17,050 nt of DNA from Chrysochromulina parva (taxonomy: Eukaryota > Haptophyta > Prymnesiales > Chrysochromulinaceae): NCBI GenBank assembly GCA_002887195.1, contig PJAB01001123.1, positions 1 to 17,050 of the forward strand, in the 5' to 3' direction. Positions 1 through 6,491 of this stretch are shown piece after piece (position 1 is the first letter of the stretch; each line of letters opens with the position of its first letter). Under the pieces are notes generated by a model, which was not told the DNA's origin, searched no databases, and saw only the letters and a list, made by a program, of their open reading frames with translations. Both the position numbers and the translations under genes were made by a program.

Positions 1-140
1 TAGCCGCCAACCACCTTGAGCATTAGGAGCTCGCCCTTTTGCTCGTCAAGAATCTTCTGCGGGATGCCTTCGGTGCCCCCCGAGTTTGCGACCGCCTTGA
101 GCTTATCTTCGTTGGATTCGTTTCGCAAAGACGCAGTTGA
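1..140 (-). CDS. Partial coding exon of an unrecognised gene, running off the left edge
   Basis: Read on the minus strand from about position 140 down to 1, the frame has protein-like composition: SLRNESNEDKLKAVANSGG, then TEGIPQKILDEQKGELLML, then KVVGGY. It stays open to the window edge. Upstream in the same frame it continues without any ATG to an in-frame TGA near position 190, so the start must come from a preceding exon or the frame is not used. AG dinucleotides on the minus strand at 145-146 and 141-142 could be 3' splice acceptors, which is why I end the exon near 140. The charged, alternating composition argues for real coding sequence, but I recognise no family. Splice placement is inference. 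If correct, this gene runs tandem to the minus-strand gene at 235-1536 and lies about 95 bp downstream of its stop. Confidence 0.35.
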
Positions 141-234
141 CTGACTGGCACAGTCCCGCCTCAAGATTTCATGCGCAAAAATACACAACGCTCATGGAGA
201 TACGTGTGACGGCAGTGGATGTGAAGATACGTTG

Positions 235-1536
235 TTAGATGAGGTCCGGCGCGTGCTCGCGTGCGCCGGCTCCTGACGGCTCGACGGGGAATTGCGTTTG
301 CGCCATCGCTCCGCGATACATGATTGCCACCACTTCCGCATCATCGGCCATCTCACCTTCACACAAGGGCTCGGCCAGTCCAAGCGTGACCGCTAGAGCG
401 GCTAAGCGAGGCAGGCCCGCTCGCTCGAATTGCTCAGAGTACACGACACGCGCGTCTAGCGCCTCAGCATCGGCAAACAGCGACACCATTTCAGGTTGAG
501 ATTGGACAGCACCGAGCCCCCCCGTCGGATTGGTCCTGAGCATGGGTGCGAGCGTGCGCAGAGAAGACGAGGCGCTGCGGTCACTTTCGCCGGCGTCTCG
601 TTTGCGCAGCCTTTCGAGCCATGCCGCTTGCTCGGCTGCACCCGCATCGATGCTGCTTTCCTCCGGCTCTTCATCTAGCGGGCCAGGCCACAGGTCCTTG
701 TACACCTTGGCAACTTCGGGCAGCCCTTTGAACTGAGCTGGGATTTGCGTGGCGGGCGGCGCAAGCGTTCTGAACGGCTCACCGACCGATTCGAGCTGTT
801 CGCGATACGCCTCGGCCATCCAAGCAACTGCTGAGCGCACCTGCTGCGATTCGCTGCCAGGATCAGCACGGTGCTGATCGAATTGTTGTTGGGGTGAGGT
901 GTTCGTCCACTCGATGCCGTCGAGCCATTCCGCATCTTGCCGTGCAACTGCTCTATCGTGTGCCCGACAGCATACGAGAACGCACTGCAGTGTGAAGAGC
1001 AAGCGCGAGATTCCCCATGCATTTGGTTGCAAAATCTTGGCAACGGTCACATCGCCGAGGGACGGGTCATCCGGTGAGATGGTGGGCCACACGCGAATGA
1101 TGCCGTCGATGAGCTCCGCATCTGTCATCTCAGGGCTGAAAAGGCAGCCTGCTGCCTCGCAGGTCTCAGCAAGCGCCTCCGAGAAACGGGTGAACAGGTA
1201 GCGGAGGATGGGCAGGCAGGCCTGCGGGCCGCCAGCACGGAGTGCGATCTCGTCGATATCATCATCATACGCGATGATCTGGCAGCGATGGATGAGCAGC
1301 GCCGCTGCTTGTTCTACGCCGAGGTGCCAGGCCATCTCGTGCGGCGAATGCGCGTAAAGACGAGACCAGTGACGCACGACCGCAAGTTTCCGATTCGATG
1401 GGTGCTTGCCTTTTCCGGAGGCATCAAAGAAAAAGAACGCGCTCCGCGCGTGAAGGCCAGCCCGGCCACATTGAGCTCCTGCGTGAGAACAACGCGTGAT
1501 ACTTTCCCCTGTTTCCGGGTACAATTGTAAGGACAT
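235..1536 (-). CDS. Hypothetical protein, 433 aa, no recognised domain
   Basis: This long uninterrupted minus-strand frame ends at TAA (237-235). I take the first ATG, at 1536. The frame itself opens two codons earlier with TTG, which is unlikely as a eukaryotic start. A second plausible start is the Met at position 1335 (MAWHLGVEQ). The N-terminal 35 residues are Cys/Arg-rich and include FFFFDASGKGKHPSN. Residues 70-200 look globular and helical (AAALLIHRCQ, CLPILRYLFTRFSEALAE, GISRLLFTLQCVLVCC). There follows a polar, glutamate-rich linker (LDEEPEESSIDAG), then a helical C-terminal stretch (MVSLFADAEALDARVVYSE and LPRLAALAVTLGLAEPL). No signal peptide, clear membrane span or catalytic motif is visible; the LLFTLQCVLVCC segment is too short to call a span. 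I do not recognise the family. The competing plus-strand frames are short. The gene shares a divergent intergene of about 130 bp with the cytochrome b5 gene. Confidence 0.6.
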   Translation of the reverse strand: MSLQLYPETGESITRCSHAGAQCGRAGLHARSAFFFFDASGKGKHPSNRKLAVVRHWSRLYAHSPHEMAWHLGVEQAAALLIHRCQIIAYDDDIDEIALRAGGPQACLPILRYLFTRFSEALAETCEAAGCLFSPEMTDAELIDGIIRVWPTISPDDPSLGDVTVAKILQPNAWGISRLLFTLQCVLVCCRAHDRAVARQDAEWLDGIEWTNTSPQQQFDQHRADPGSESQQVRSAVAWMAEAYREQLESVGEPFRTLAPPATQIPAQFKGLPEVAKVYKDLWPGPLDEEPEESSIDAGAAEQAAWLERLRKRDAGESDRSASSSLRTLAPMLRTNPTGGLGAVQSQPEMVSLFADAEALDARVVYSEQFERAGLPRLAALAVTLGLAEPLCEGEMADDAEVVAIMYRGAMAQTQFPVEPSGAGAREHAPDLI

Positions 1537-1664
1537 GTACAAAAGGGGCGCAAGGTTTACCGGTACGTCATTAATAATTCGGCCGCTCAGCAGTGTTTGT
1601 CAGCAGGTGCGTGGCGCTTTCGGCGTTGGGCCCGCAGCTCGCTTCTTCCGGCCGGCAACAGGCG
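1537..1664. promoter_or_regulatory. Divergent intergenic region, candidate bidirectional promoter with TACCGGTA palindrome
   Basis: This spacer separates the minus-strand hypothetical gene from the plus-strand cytochrome b5 gene, so it should contain both promoters. Position 1558-1565 is the perfect 8-bp palindrome TACCGGTA, the same element that clusters upstream of the TPR gene near 5.2-5.5 kb. It is followed closely by the AT-rich run ATTAATAATT (1570-1579). A further 10-bp palindrome, TACAATTGTA, lies at 1520-1529, inside the first codons of the minus-strand gene if that gene starts at 1536. Promoter function is inferred from position and from recurrence of the motif; no transcription start is visible. 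Confidence 0.35.
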
Positions 1665-2591
1665 ATGGATTCGCCCACGCCGCGCTCTCCGGCGCTGTTG
1701 GCCGTGCAGGATGACAACTGCAATTGCGAATTCACTCGGCCCTGCGAGTGCGATGAGGACAGCATGCCCGCGACGCGGCGCTTCTATATGTCGGGGTTTG
1801 AGCCACCAGTTCTCGCCGCAGATGATTTACAGCAGCAGCAGCAGCAGCACCAGCACCAGCACCAGCACCAGCACCAGCAGCACCACCAGCACCAGCAGCA
1901 CCAGCAGCACCACCAGCAGCAGCAACTCGCTTCCTCGGCCACGTTGCCACATCCCACGCCTTCAGCAATCGCCTCGACGTCAGTGGGCGATGCAGGCAGA
2001 GCACCGTCGACCTCGCCGCCTCTGCCGCAGCCTCTGCCGGCGCCCTTGCTCCCGATTCCGATACCGAGTGGCGAAGCCTCCGCCACGGGATCCGTGGAGG
2101 CACCCGTCGCGCTGCAAGCGCGCAGATCGCAGCAGCAGCAGAACGACGAGTATGCGTCTGAGCTGCGGCAGCCGCAGCCGCAGCCGCAGCCGCAGCCGCA
2201 GCCGCGGCCGCGGCAGCAGCAGCAGCAGGTGGCGAGCGAGGTGGCCGGTGGCGAGAAGCCGCCGGCGGCACCTGCGCTGATCCCACCTCGAGGATACGAG
2301 CGCGTCGACATGCTAGGCCGACGCCGACTCTTCTTCAGTCGCAAGGAGTCCGCATTACACAACCAATGCCACGACTGCTGGTTGATCGCGCATGGGAAGG
2401 TGTATGACGTGACTGCGTTCATGTCGCGCCACCCCGGGGGTGATAGGGCCATCCTGCGCAAGGCCGGCGCCGACGTGACCGTCGACTACGACTTCCACTC
2501 CTCGCGAGCGCAGAAGATGTGGGAAAGATTCATGATCGGGTACGACGAGCCGGCACCCGGCCAATCGAGCGGAGACTGCGTGCTGAGTTGA
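1665..2591 (+). CDS. Cytochrome b5-like heme-binding domain protein with long Gln/His/Pro-rich N-terminus (308 aa)
   Basis: The C-terminal 85 residues or so form a cytochrome b5 fold. They run from about 215 (RRRLFFSRKESALHNQCHD) through CWLIAHGKVYDVTAFMSRHPGG to MWERFMIG. The two expected axial heme ligands are present: His256 in HPGG and His278 in DYDFHSS. The family carries single electrons in desaturation, hydroxylation or reductase systems. The partner is unknown because no reductase or desaturase domain is fused here and none is nearby. No C-terminal membrane anchor follows; the protein ends about 20 residues later, so a soluble protein is likely. The first 200 residues are low complexity: an acidic/Cys start (CNCEFTRPCECDED), a 32-residue Gln/His tract and a (QP)n tract. 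The start is the first in-frame ATG; the frame extends 24 codons upstream only from a GTG. The domain call is firm; the biological role is not determined. Confidence 0.87.
   Translation: MDSPTPRSPALLAVQDDNCNCEFTRPCECDEDSMPATRRFYMSGFEPPVLAADDLQQQQQQHQHQHQHQHQQHHQHQQHQQHHQQQQLASSATLPHPTPSAIASTSVGDAGRAPSTSPPLPQPLPAPLLPIPIPSGEASATGSVEAPVALQARRSQQQQNDEYASELRQPQPQPQPQPQPRPRQQQQQVASEVAGGEKPPAAPALIPPRGYERVDMLGRRRLFFSRKESALHNQCHDCWLIAHGKVYDVTAFMSRHPGGDRAILRKAGADVTVDYDFHSSRAQKMWERFMIGYDEPAPGQSSGDCVLS
1830..1925 (+). repeat. CAG/CAC trinucleotide repeat encoding a 32-residue Gln/His tract
   Basis: Thirty-two consecutive codons are CAG, CAC or a terminal CAA. They encode six Gln, five His-Gln pairs and then mixed Gln/His ending in four Gln. 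The tract is in frame in the cytochrome b5 gene. It is likely to vary in length between strains because it is a nearly pure CAN microsatellite. The regular His spacing could bind metal, but that is only inference. Confidence 0.9.
2169..2228 (+). repeat. (CAGCCG)n hexanucleotide repeat encoding a Gln-Pro tract
   Basis: Six CAGCCG units in a row are followed by CGGCCGCGG and five CAG codons. They encode QPQPQPQPQPQP, then RPR and QQQQQ, in frame in the cytochrome b5 gene and just upstream of its heme domain. The tract probably forms an extended polyproline-like linker. Confidence 0.88.
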
Positions 2592-3046
2592 GAGTGAAGC
2601 AGGACACCTGAGGTTGCGCCCCACACGCGCAGCTTTACCACTCGGAGGTTTACTACACGGTCTAGCCCTAAGTGACGAAACCCCTGGTAGCCTAATTATA
2701 TCCACGGATGCGTCCACGACCCATACACCTCTCTTGATGGTGCTTGCCCGGACCCATGTCAGACTGTTTACTGCATGTTACTGGCGAAACATCATGCCGT
2801 TTAACAACAGTTGATGAATGTCCCCGACACATAGTACACGCTGCATGACGCTGTACCGCGATATCCACATCGGGCATCGCATCCAGGGCCCAGTCAAGCA
2901 TTTCCCAGTTCACGCCGTAACCGAATGATTGCGCGGCACCTTCGCGACACCTCTCTGACGTTCGTCCACTCAGTGGATCGCCGACGTCACCGAGCGTGCC
3001 GAGCCGGAAATCGGTCCGAGGTCGTCGACCAGTGTGAAAGAACAGC
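2592..3046. other. Intergenic region between cytochrome b5 and VIT genes; 13-nt inverted repeat
   Basis: I see no convincing gene in these 455 bases. A minus-strand frame (about 2692-3048) is open across most of it, but its ATG overlaps the VIT start codon and it has no recognisable domain. The region holds an AT-rich patch (TAATTATAT, 2693-2701) and, 70-82 bp upstream of the VIT ATG, the inverted repeat TCCACT-C-AGTGGA (2965-2977). That repeat could be an operator-like site or a small hairpin. It presumably contains the cytochrome b5 3' UTR and the VIT promoter. Confidence 0.5.
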
Positions 3047-3940
3047 ATGGCTAATCTTTACACTACGCTTACCACGCCTTACCGTGACCTGAACGCTGCG
3101 CGCTCAGCATACGCCGATGGTCAAGATACTGCCGCTTCGAAAGCGGCGCACAGCATGTCGCTTGCTGTCGCTGGCGAGGAGCACGAGGAATCAGGAGGCA
3201 GGCTGAAGGCGATCATATTCGGCGGCCTCGACGGCATCCTGACTTCCTTTGCGATTATCGCCGGTGCGCACGGAGCCAATTTAGGGCCGGTCCCCATGCT
3301 TGCGCTGGGCATCTCCAATGTGCTGGCTGATGCCCTGAGCATGGGGGCGGGTGAGTTCCTCTCGTCACGCTCGTACAACTCCTATGTGCTCAAGGAGCGC
3401 GAGCGTGAGATGTGGGAGCTGAAAAACCACCCCGAGGGCGAGATCGCGGAGATGGTTCAGCTATTTGTTGCACGGGGCATGTCGCGTGTAGACGCAGAGG
3501 TTGTCATCGAACGCATGGCCAAGTACGAAGAGTTCTTTGTCGATATCATGATGAAGGAGGAGCTGTCGCTGCCCGTGCCCTCAGAGGAGGACACCCTCGA
3601 GTCGCTAAAGGACGGAATCGCCATGTTCCTCGCATTCGCGCTCTTCGGCATGCTGCCTCTCGCGTGCTACATCCTCGCCGGCATGCTGGCTCCATCATTG
3701 GACGTCACGAGCCTCTTCAGCGTCGCATGCGTTGCGACGGCTATCTCGCTCTTCGCCCTCGGCGCCTTCAAGGCACGCTTCCATGACAAGCGCTACCTGT
3801 ATGCAGGCGTCGAGACCGTGCTGCTCGGTGGCGCGTGCGCGGCCGTTTCCTATTTCGTGGGCCGCGCCGTCTCCCAGTTCGCAGGGTTCGAGCAGCTCGA
3901 GTTCGTCATTCAGTATGAACAGCAGCCAACTGTGCTATAA
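3047..3940 (+). CDS. VIT/CCC1-family vacuolar iron (Fe2+/Mn2+) transporter, 297 aa
   Basis: The protein has the full VIT1/CCC1 layout. A short soluble N-terminus leads into TM1-TM2 (KAIIFGGLDGILTSFAIIAG and LALGISNVLADALSMGAGEF). A cytoplasmic helical domain of about 80 residues follows (roughly 112-187). TM3-TM5 come next, with the last reading GVETVLLGGACAAVSYFVGR. Family-typical polar membrane residues are present, including Asp62 in TM1 and Met99 and Glu103 in TM2. The cytoplasmic domain carries the acidic cluster KEREREMWEL and the Met-Met pair at 168-169 (DIMMKEEL), matching the metal-binding domain known from plant VIT1. The family moves Fe2+ or Mn2+ from cytosol into the vacuole in exchange for protons, for storage and detoxification. 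Length is normal for a five-TM member and nothing is broken. The start is an ATG directly upstream of the conserved region. Which metal and which membrane cannot be told from sequence. Confidence 0.94.
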   Translation: MANLYTTLTTPYRDLNAARSAYADGQDTAASKAAHSMSLAVAGEEHEESGGRLKAIIFGGLDGILTSFAIIAGAHGANLGPVPMLALGISNVLADALSMGAGEFLSSRSYNSYVLKEREREMWELKNHPEGEIAEMVQLFVARGMSRVDAEVVIERMAKYEEFFVDIMMKEELSLPVPSEEDTLESLKDGIAMFLAFALFGMLPLACYILAGMLAPSLDVTSLFSVACVATAISLFALGAFKARFHDKRYLYAGVETVLLGGACAAVSYFVGRAVSQFAGFEQLEFVIQYEQQPTVL

Positions 3941-4198
3941 GTATGGCGCGCGTCCACTTGTATGCGTGCCCGACGAGCTCACCAAGTGATGCAGCCTCAC
4001 CAACCGGAGGTCCCAGGCGTGAACGTCGCTTTTCAGTCTCGCTCCGCTTGTCCTTTGAGCTGGGCGTGTCGGTTGCTGAATCGGCGCGCGCCGTCGGTGT
4101 AGGTTATTACATTGGTTCTTCGAAAAACGCCGTTTCGAGCGCCACAATCGGACGGGCCTTTCATCGTGAGGAGAGTGACGGTCGGGAGCGTCTCTTTG

Positions 4199-5194
4199 AT
4201 GGCGCTGTCGAGCAAAGACGCCGGATGTGCAGCGTGCGCCTGCGACAAGTACAAGCTCGACATGACGGCGGCGACATTTGGCACGTGCGTATGTGGGTTT
4301 GGGAAATCAGCACACGCCAACACGTCTGTTGCAAAGCCCCCCGGAAAAAGCCAAAAGGTCAATGCGCTTGCTGCCCAAATGAACAACGCGTTCAATCCAG
4401 CGATGCTCCAGCCGGGTGGCCCACCGAGACCATATCTGGCACGTGCTGAAAGTGGCGGCGCCGCAGCAGCTCCTGCGCCTTTGAATGATGCAGCAGCCAC
4501 CGCAACAGCCATCAGTGCGCTTGCTGCCCAAATGAATAACGCGTTCAATCCAGCAATGCTCCCGCCATGTGGGCCGCCAACGCCTTACATGGCACGTGCT
4601 GAAGCTGGTGGCATTGCAGCGCCTCCTGTGCCTTCGAGCGATGCAGCAGCCTCGGTACCTTCAGCCAGCGTCTCTGAGGTTGTGCAGCCAATACTGGTGC
4701 CGACGTTGCCTGCTATTTTTGTCGGAGAGTTCAGCGTGCTCGGTCGCGCGCCTCCTCCAAAAAGGAGACCGCCCCGGCGGCTCACCTCTGCGGGCCCCGA
4801 AATCACGGCAGACGAGGCGAGCAAGGCAGATGGAGTGCTCGCCGAGGCGGAAGCTGCTACTACCGCCAAGGCCGAGGCAGCTGCACATACTGCCGCGGCC
4901 GCCCGTTACGTTCGTGAGCAGGCGGCGAAGGATGCGACGGCCGCCGCTCGTATGGCGGCCATACTCAGCTCCATAGAGGTGACCGAGGAGTTCGAGGAGG
5001 ACGAGGAGGACGAGGGCGTGCCCGAGATGAGCGACATGCGAACCCTCCCAGGGGGGACCTCGAAGGGTCATCTGCTCCGGGCCGGCTCCAGGGATAGCTT
5101 AGGGTCCGTGGCGAGCAAGGCGAGCACCGCGACCGGCACCCACAAGCGCAAGAAGAGGAGGAAGAAAAAGTTGGACGCAAAGGGGAAGGCTTGA
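4199..5194 (+). CDS. Cys/His-knuckle protein with duplicated NPAML-PG (CapZ-interacting-like) module, 331 aa
   Basis: Residues 10-39 form a compact Cys/His motif: CAACACDKYKLDM, then TFGTCVCGFGKSAH. Ligand-like positions Cys15, Cys30, Cys32 and His39 suggest one small zinc knuckle. Residues 56-100 and 107-151 are two copies of a 51-residue module whose core is LAAQMNNAFNPAML followed by PxGPPxPYxARAE. The NPAxLxPG core resembles the short motif of CapZ-interacting proteins (FAM21 of the WASH complex and CapZIP). This is family resemblance from memory, not a search. Residues 203-260 are Ala/Glu/Lys-rich and probably coiled coil (DEASKADGVLAEAEAATTAK). An acidic patch follows (EEFEEDEEDEG, 263-273), then a strongly basic C-terminus (HKRKKRRKKKLDAKGK). 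The frame extends 29 codons upstream only from TTG, so I chose the first ATG. A cytoskeletal or endosomal adaptor role is inference. Confidence 0.72.
   Translation: MALSSKDAGCAACACDKYKLDMTAATFGTCVCGFGKSAHANTSVAKPPGKSQKVNALAAQMNNAFNPAMLQPGGPPRPYLARAESGGAAAAPAPLNDAAATATAISALAAQMNNAFNPAMLPPCGPPTPYMARAEAGGIAAPPVPSSDAAASVPSASVSEVVQPILVPTLPAIFVGEFSVLGRAPPPKRRPPRRLTSAGPEITADEASKADGVLAEAEAATTAKAEAAAHTAAAARYVREQAAKDATAAARMAAILSSIEVTEEFEEDEEDEGVPEMSDMRTLPGGTSKGHLLRAGSRDSLGSVASKASTATGTHKRKKRRKKKLDAKGKA
4363..4668 (+). repeat. Tandem duplication, 153-bp unit in two diverged copies
   Basis: Copy 1 begins at about 4363 and copy 2 at about 4516; both start with TGCGCTTGCTGCCCAAATGA. The period is 153 bp, or 51 codons, so frame is kept. 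The first 60 bases or so are nearly identical between copies and the rest has diverged. The unit encodes the LAAQMNNAFNPAML module. Read on the opposite strand it creates a spurious hydrophobic frame. Confidence 0.85.
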
Positions 5195-5570
5195 GATGCA
5201 CATGGACACGGCTCAGTGACGCGTTTCTAGTATACCGGTAGGTGTCTCGCGCAATCACAAAGTACTTTGTGCATTGTGCATTGAGGCGCGAGGAGCGACA
5301 TGGTTTCGGTACCGGTAAAAAGACACCGGGGGAGCCGCGGGACACATGTACGGGGACACACGCGGGCGCACCGGTAGAGGAAAAGCAATATGCGGACTTT
5401 GCGAAGGGACTGGCCCCACCAGTGGCCCGCAGATACGGAGTGTGTGATTTACCGGTAGACGACCGGTTTTCGCGTCTGTCGTGTTAACGTTCACACCACC
5501 CAAATATAAGCGAAAGCGAGCACGCACACAAAGACCACCACGAGAGGCGCGAGGGAGAGGGGCCGACGAC
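5195..5570 (+). promoter_or_regulatory. Upstream region of the TPR gene with five ACCGGT motifs and a TATA-like box
   Basis: These 376 bases hold no convincing gene. The hexamer ACCGGT occurs at 5234, 5311, 5370, 5451 and 5462. Three of these are the full palindrome TACCGGTA (5233-5240, 5310-5317, 5450-5457). A TATA-like sequence, AATATAAG, sits at 5503-5510, about 60 bp upstream of the ATG at 5571 and downstream of all five motifs. Activator sites followed by TATA, a short leader and the ATG is a reasonable promoter layout. A direct repeat, GTGCATTGTGCATTG, lies near 5270-5284. Function is inferred from clustering and position. Confidence 0.5.
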
Positions 5571-6491
5571 ATGCTACTCCTCTTGCTGCTGCCATCAATG
5601 TTCACGTGTCTGCTGCAGCCTTCGCTGCATGCGCCGTTCCTGATCTCATACCCGACGCAGCCGCTGACGGCCCATTCCAAAGTTGCCATCAGCCGTCGCC
5701 GCGCCGTCTCTTTCTCATCAGCGGTAGCTCTGCTCGCGCGATGGCCTGAAGCGGCGGCGGCAGCGGCGCCGCCGCCATTCTCACGCATGGCGAGCGATGC
5801 AGCCAGAGCCTTCGAGCAGGGCAAGTATGAGGAGTGCGAGCAATTGTGGCAGGCCGCGGCCGACGCCTATTCCAGCGAGGACCTCGCCTGGGCTAACTTG
5901 GCCGTGGCGCTCATCATCAACGCCTCGGATGACCCGACGATGAAGCTCGGCCAGCCACCAGCGGGTCGCGCCAAGGAACGGCTCGAGGCGGCGCTTGCCG
6001 CAATTGAGAAGGCAACCGCGCTCGGATCGAGCGACGCCTTGCTGCTCAACGCGAGGGGCAACGCACTTGGACTGCTCCTTCGGTGGAGTGAGGCACGCGA
6101 GGCGTACGCATCGGCCACGGCGCTGTCCGCGCGCGACTTTGAGTCGATCCCGCGTAGCAATGAGGCGCTCACACTGCTTCAGCTCGAGCAGCCCGAGCAG
6201 TCTGAGAAGATCGCACGCAATCTCCTGCGCCGAGATCCAAACTTTGTGGATGCGCAAGCGTTGCTCGCCACCATCCGATGGAGCCAGCGCGATATGGGCG
6301 GCGCGGCGGCGGAGCTTTCCGCGCTGTGCGATCGGCCTACGGACGGGCAGCAGTGGTGCGAGCGCTACAGCACCGTGGACGTGGTGCTTGGGCGCTGGCC
6401 GCCGCGCGCCGTCGCCACTTACCGGGACCTGCTCATGCAACCGAGCGTCGCACTCATCTTCAAGAATGCACGCGCGCTCCCGGCGAGGTGA
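5571..6491 (+). CDS. TPR protein, chloroplast thylakoid-lumen common-family type, with multipartite plastid targeting (306 aa)
   Basis: The N-terminus reads as a layered targeting signal. A hydrophobic signal peptide (MLLLLLLPSMFTCLLQ, 1-16) comes first. A Ser/Thr/basic transit-like stretch follows to about 40. Then comes a twin-arginine-like lumen signal: SRRRAVSFSSAVALLARWPE, ending in an Ala run suitable for lumenal processing. The mature part (about 72-306) is helical with TPR-like units: DAARAFEQGKYEECEQLWQA, DLAWANLAVALI, LLLNARGNALGLLLRWSEAR and FESIPRSNEALTLLQLEQPE. The tail, with GRWPPRAVATYRDLL, matches my recollection of the C-terminal RWPP motif of the plant chloroplast lumen common family. 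TPR proteins are scaffolds; the partner is unknown. The start is the first ATG; the frame extends 30 codons upstream only from GTG. A signal peptide before the transit peptide is expected for a secondary plastid with ER-continuous membranes. Confidence 0.75.
   Translation: MLLLLLLPSMFTCLLQPSLHAPFLISYPTQPLTAHSKVAISRRRAVSFSSAVALLARWPEAAAAAAPPPFSRMASDAARAFEQGKYEECEQLWQAAADAYSSEDLAWANLAVALIINASDDPTMKLGQPPAGRAKERLEAALAAIEKATALGSSDALLLNARGNALGLLLRWSEAREAYASATALSARDFESIPRSNEALTLLQLEQPEQSEKIARNLLRRDPNFVDAQALLATIRWSQRDMGGAAAELSALCDRPTDGQQWCERYSTVDVVLGRWPPRAVATYRDLLMQPSVALIFKNARALPAR

Noticed and set aside
1732..2461. Minus-strand and other plus-strand frames full of poly-Ala, poly-Cys or poly-Ser
   Set aside because: They are alternate readings of the CAG/CAC and CAGCCG repeats. 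Only one frame runs on into a cytochrome b5 domain.
3943..4449. 168-codon plus-strand frame starting just after the VIT stop
   Set aside because: It overlaps the Cys/His-knuckle gene in another frame and reads as Arg/Ser-rich shadow sequence.
4033..4548. Minus-strand hydrophobic frame with repeated NALFIWAASAL
   Set aside because: It is the antisense shadow of the duplicated LAAQMNNAFNPAML module. The plus strand carries the Cys/His motif and a coherent domain order.
5242..5487. 81-codon frame in the TPR upstream region
   Set aside because: It crosses the regulatory-looking ACCGGT cluster, has no protein-like features and opens near it by chance.
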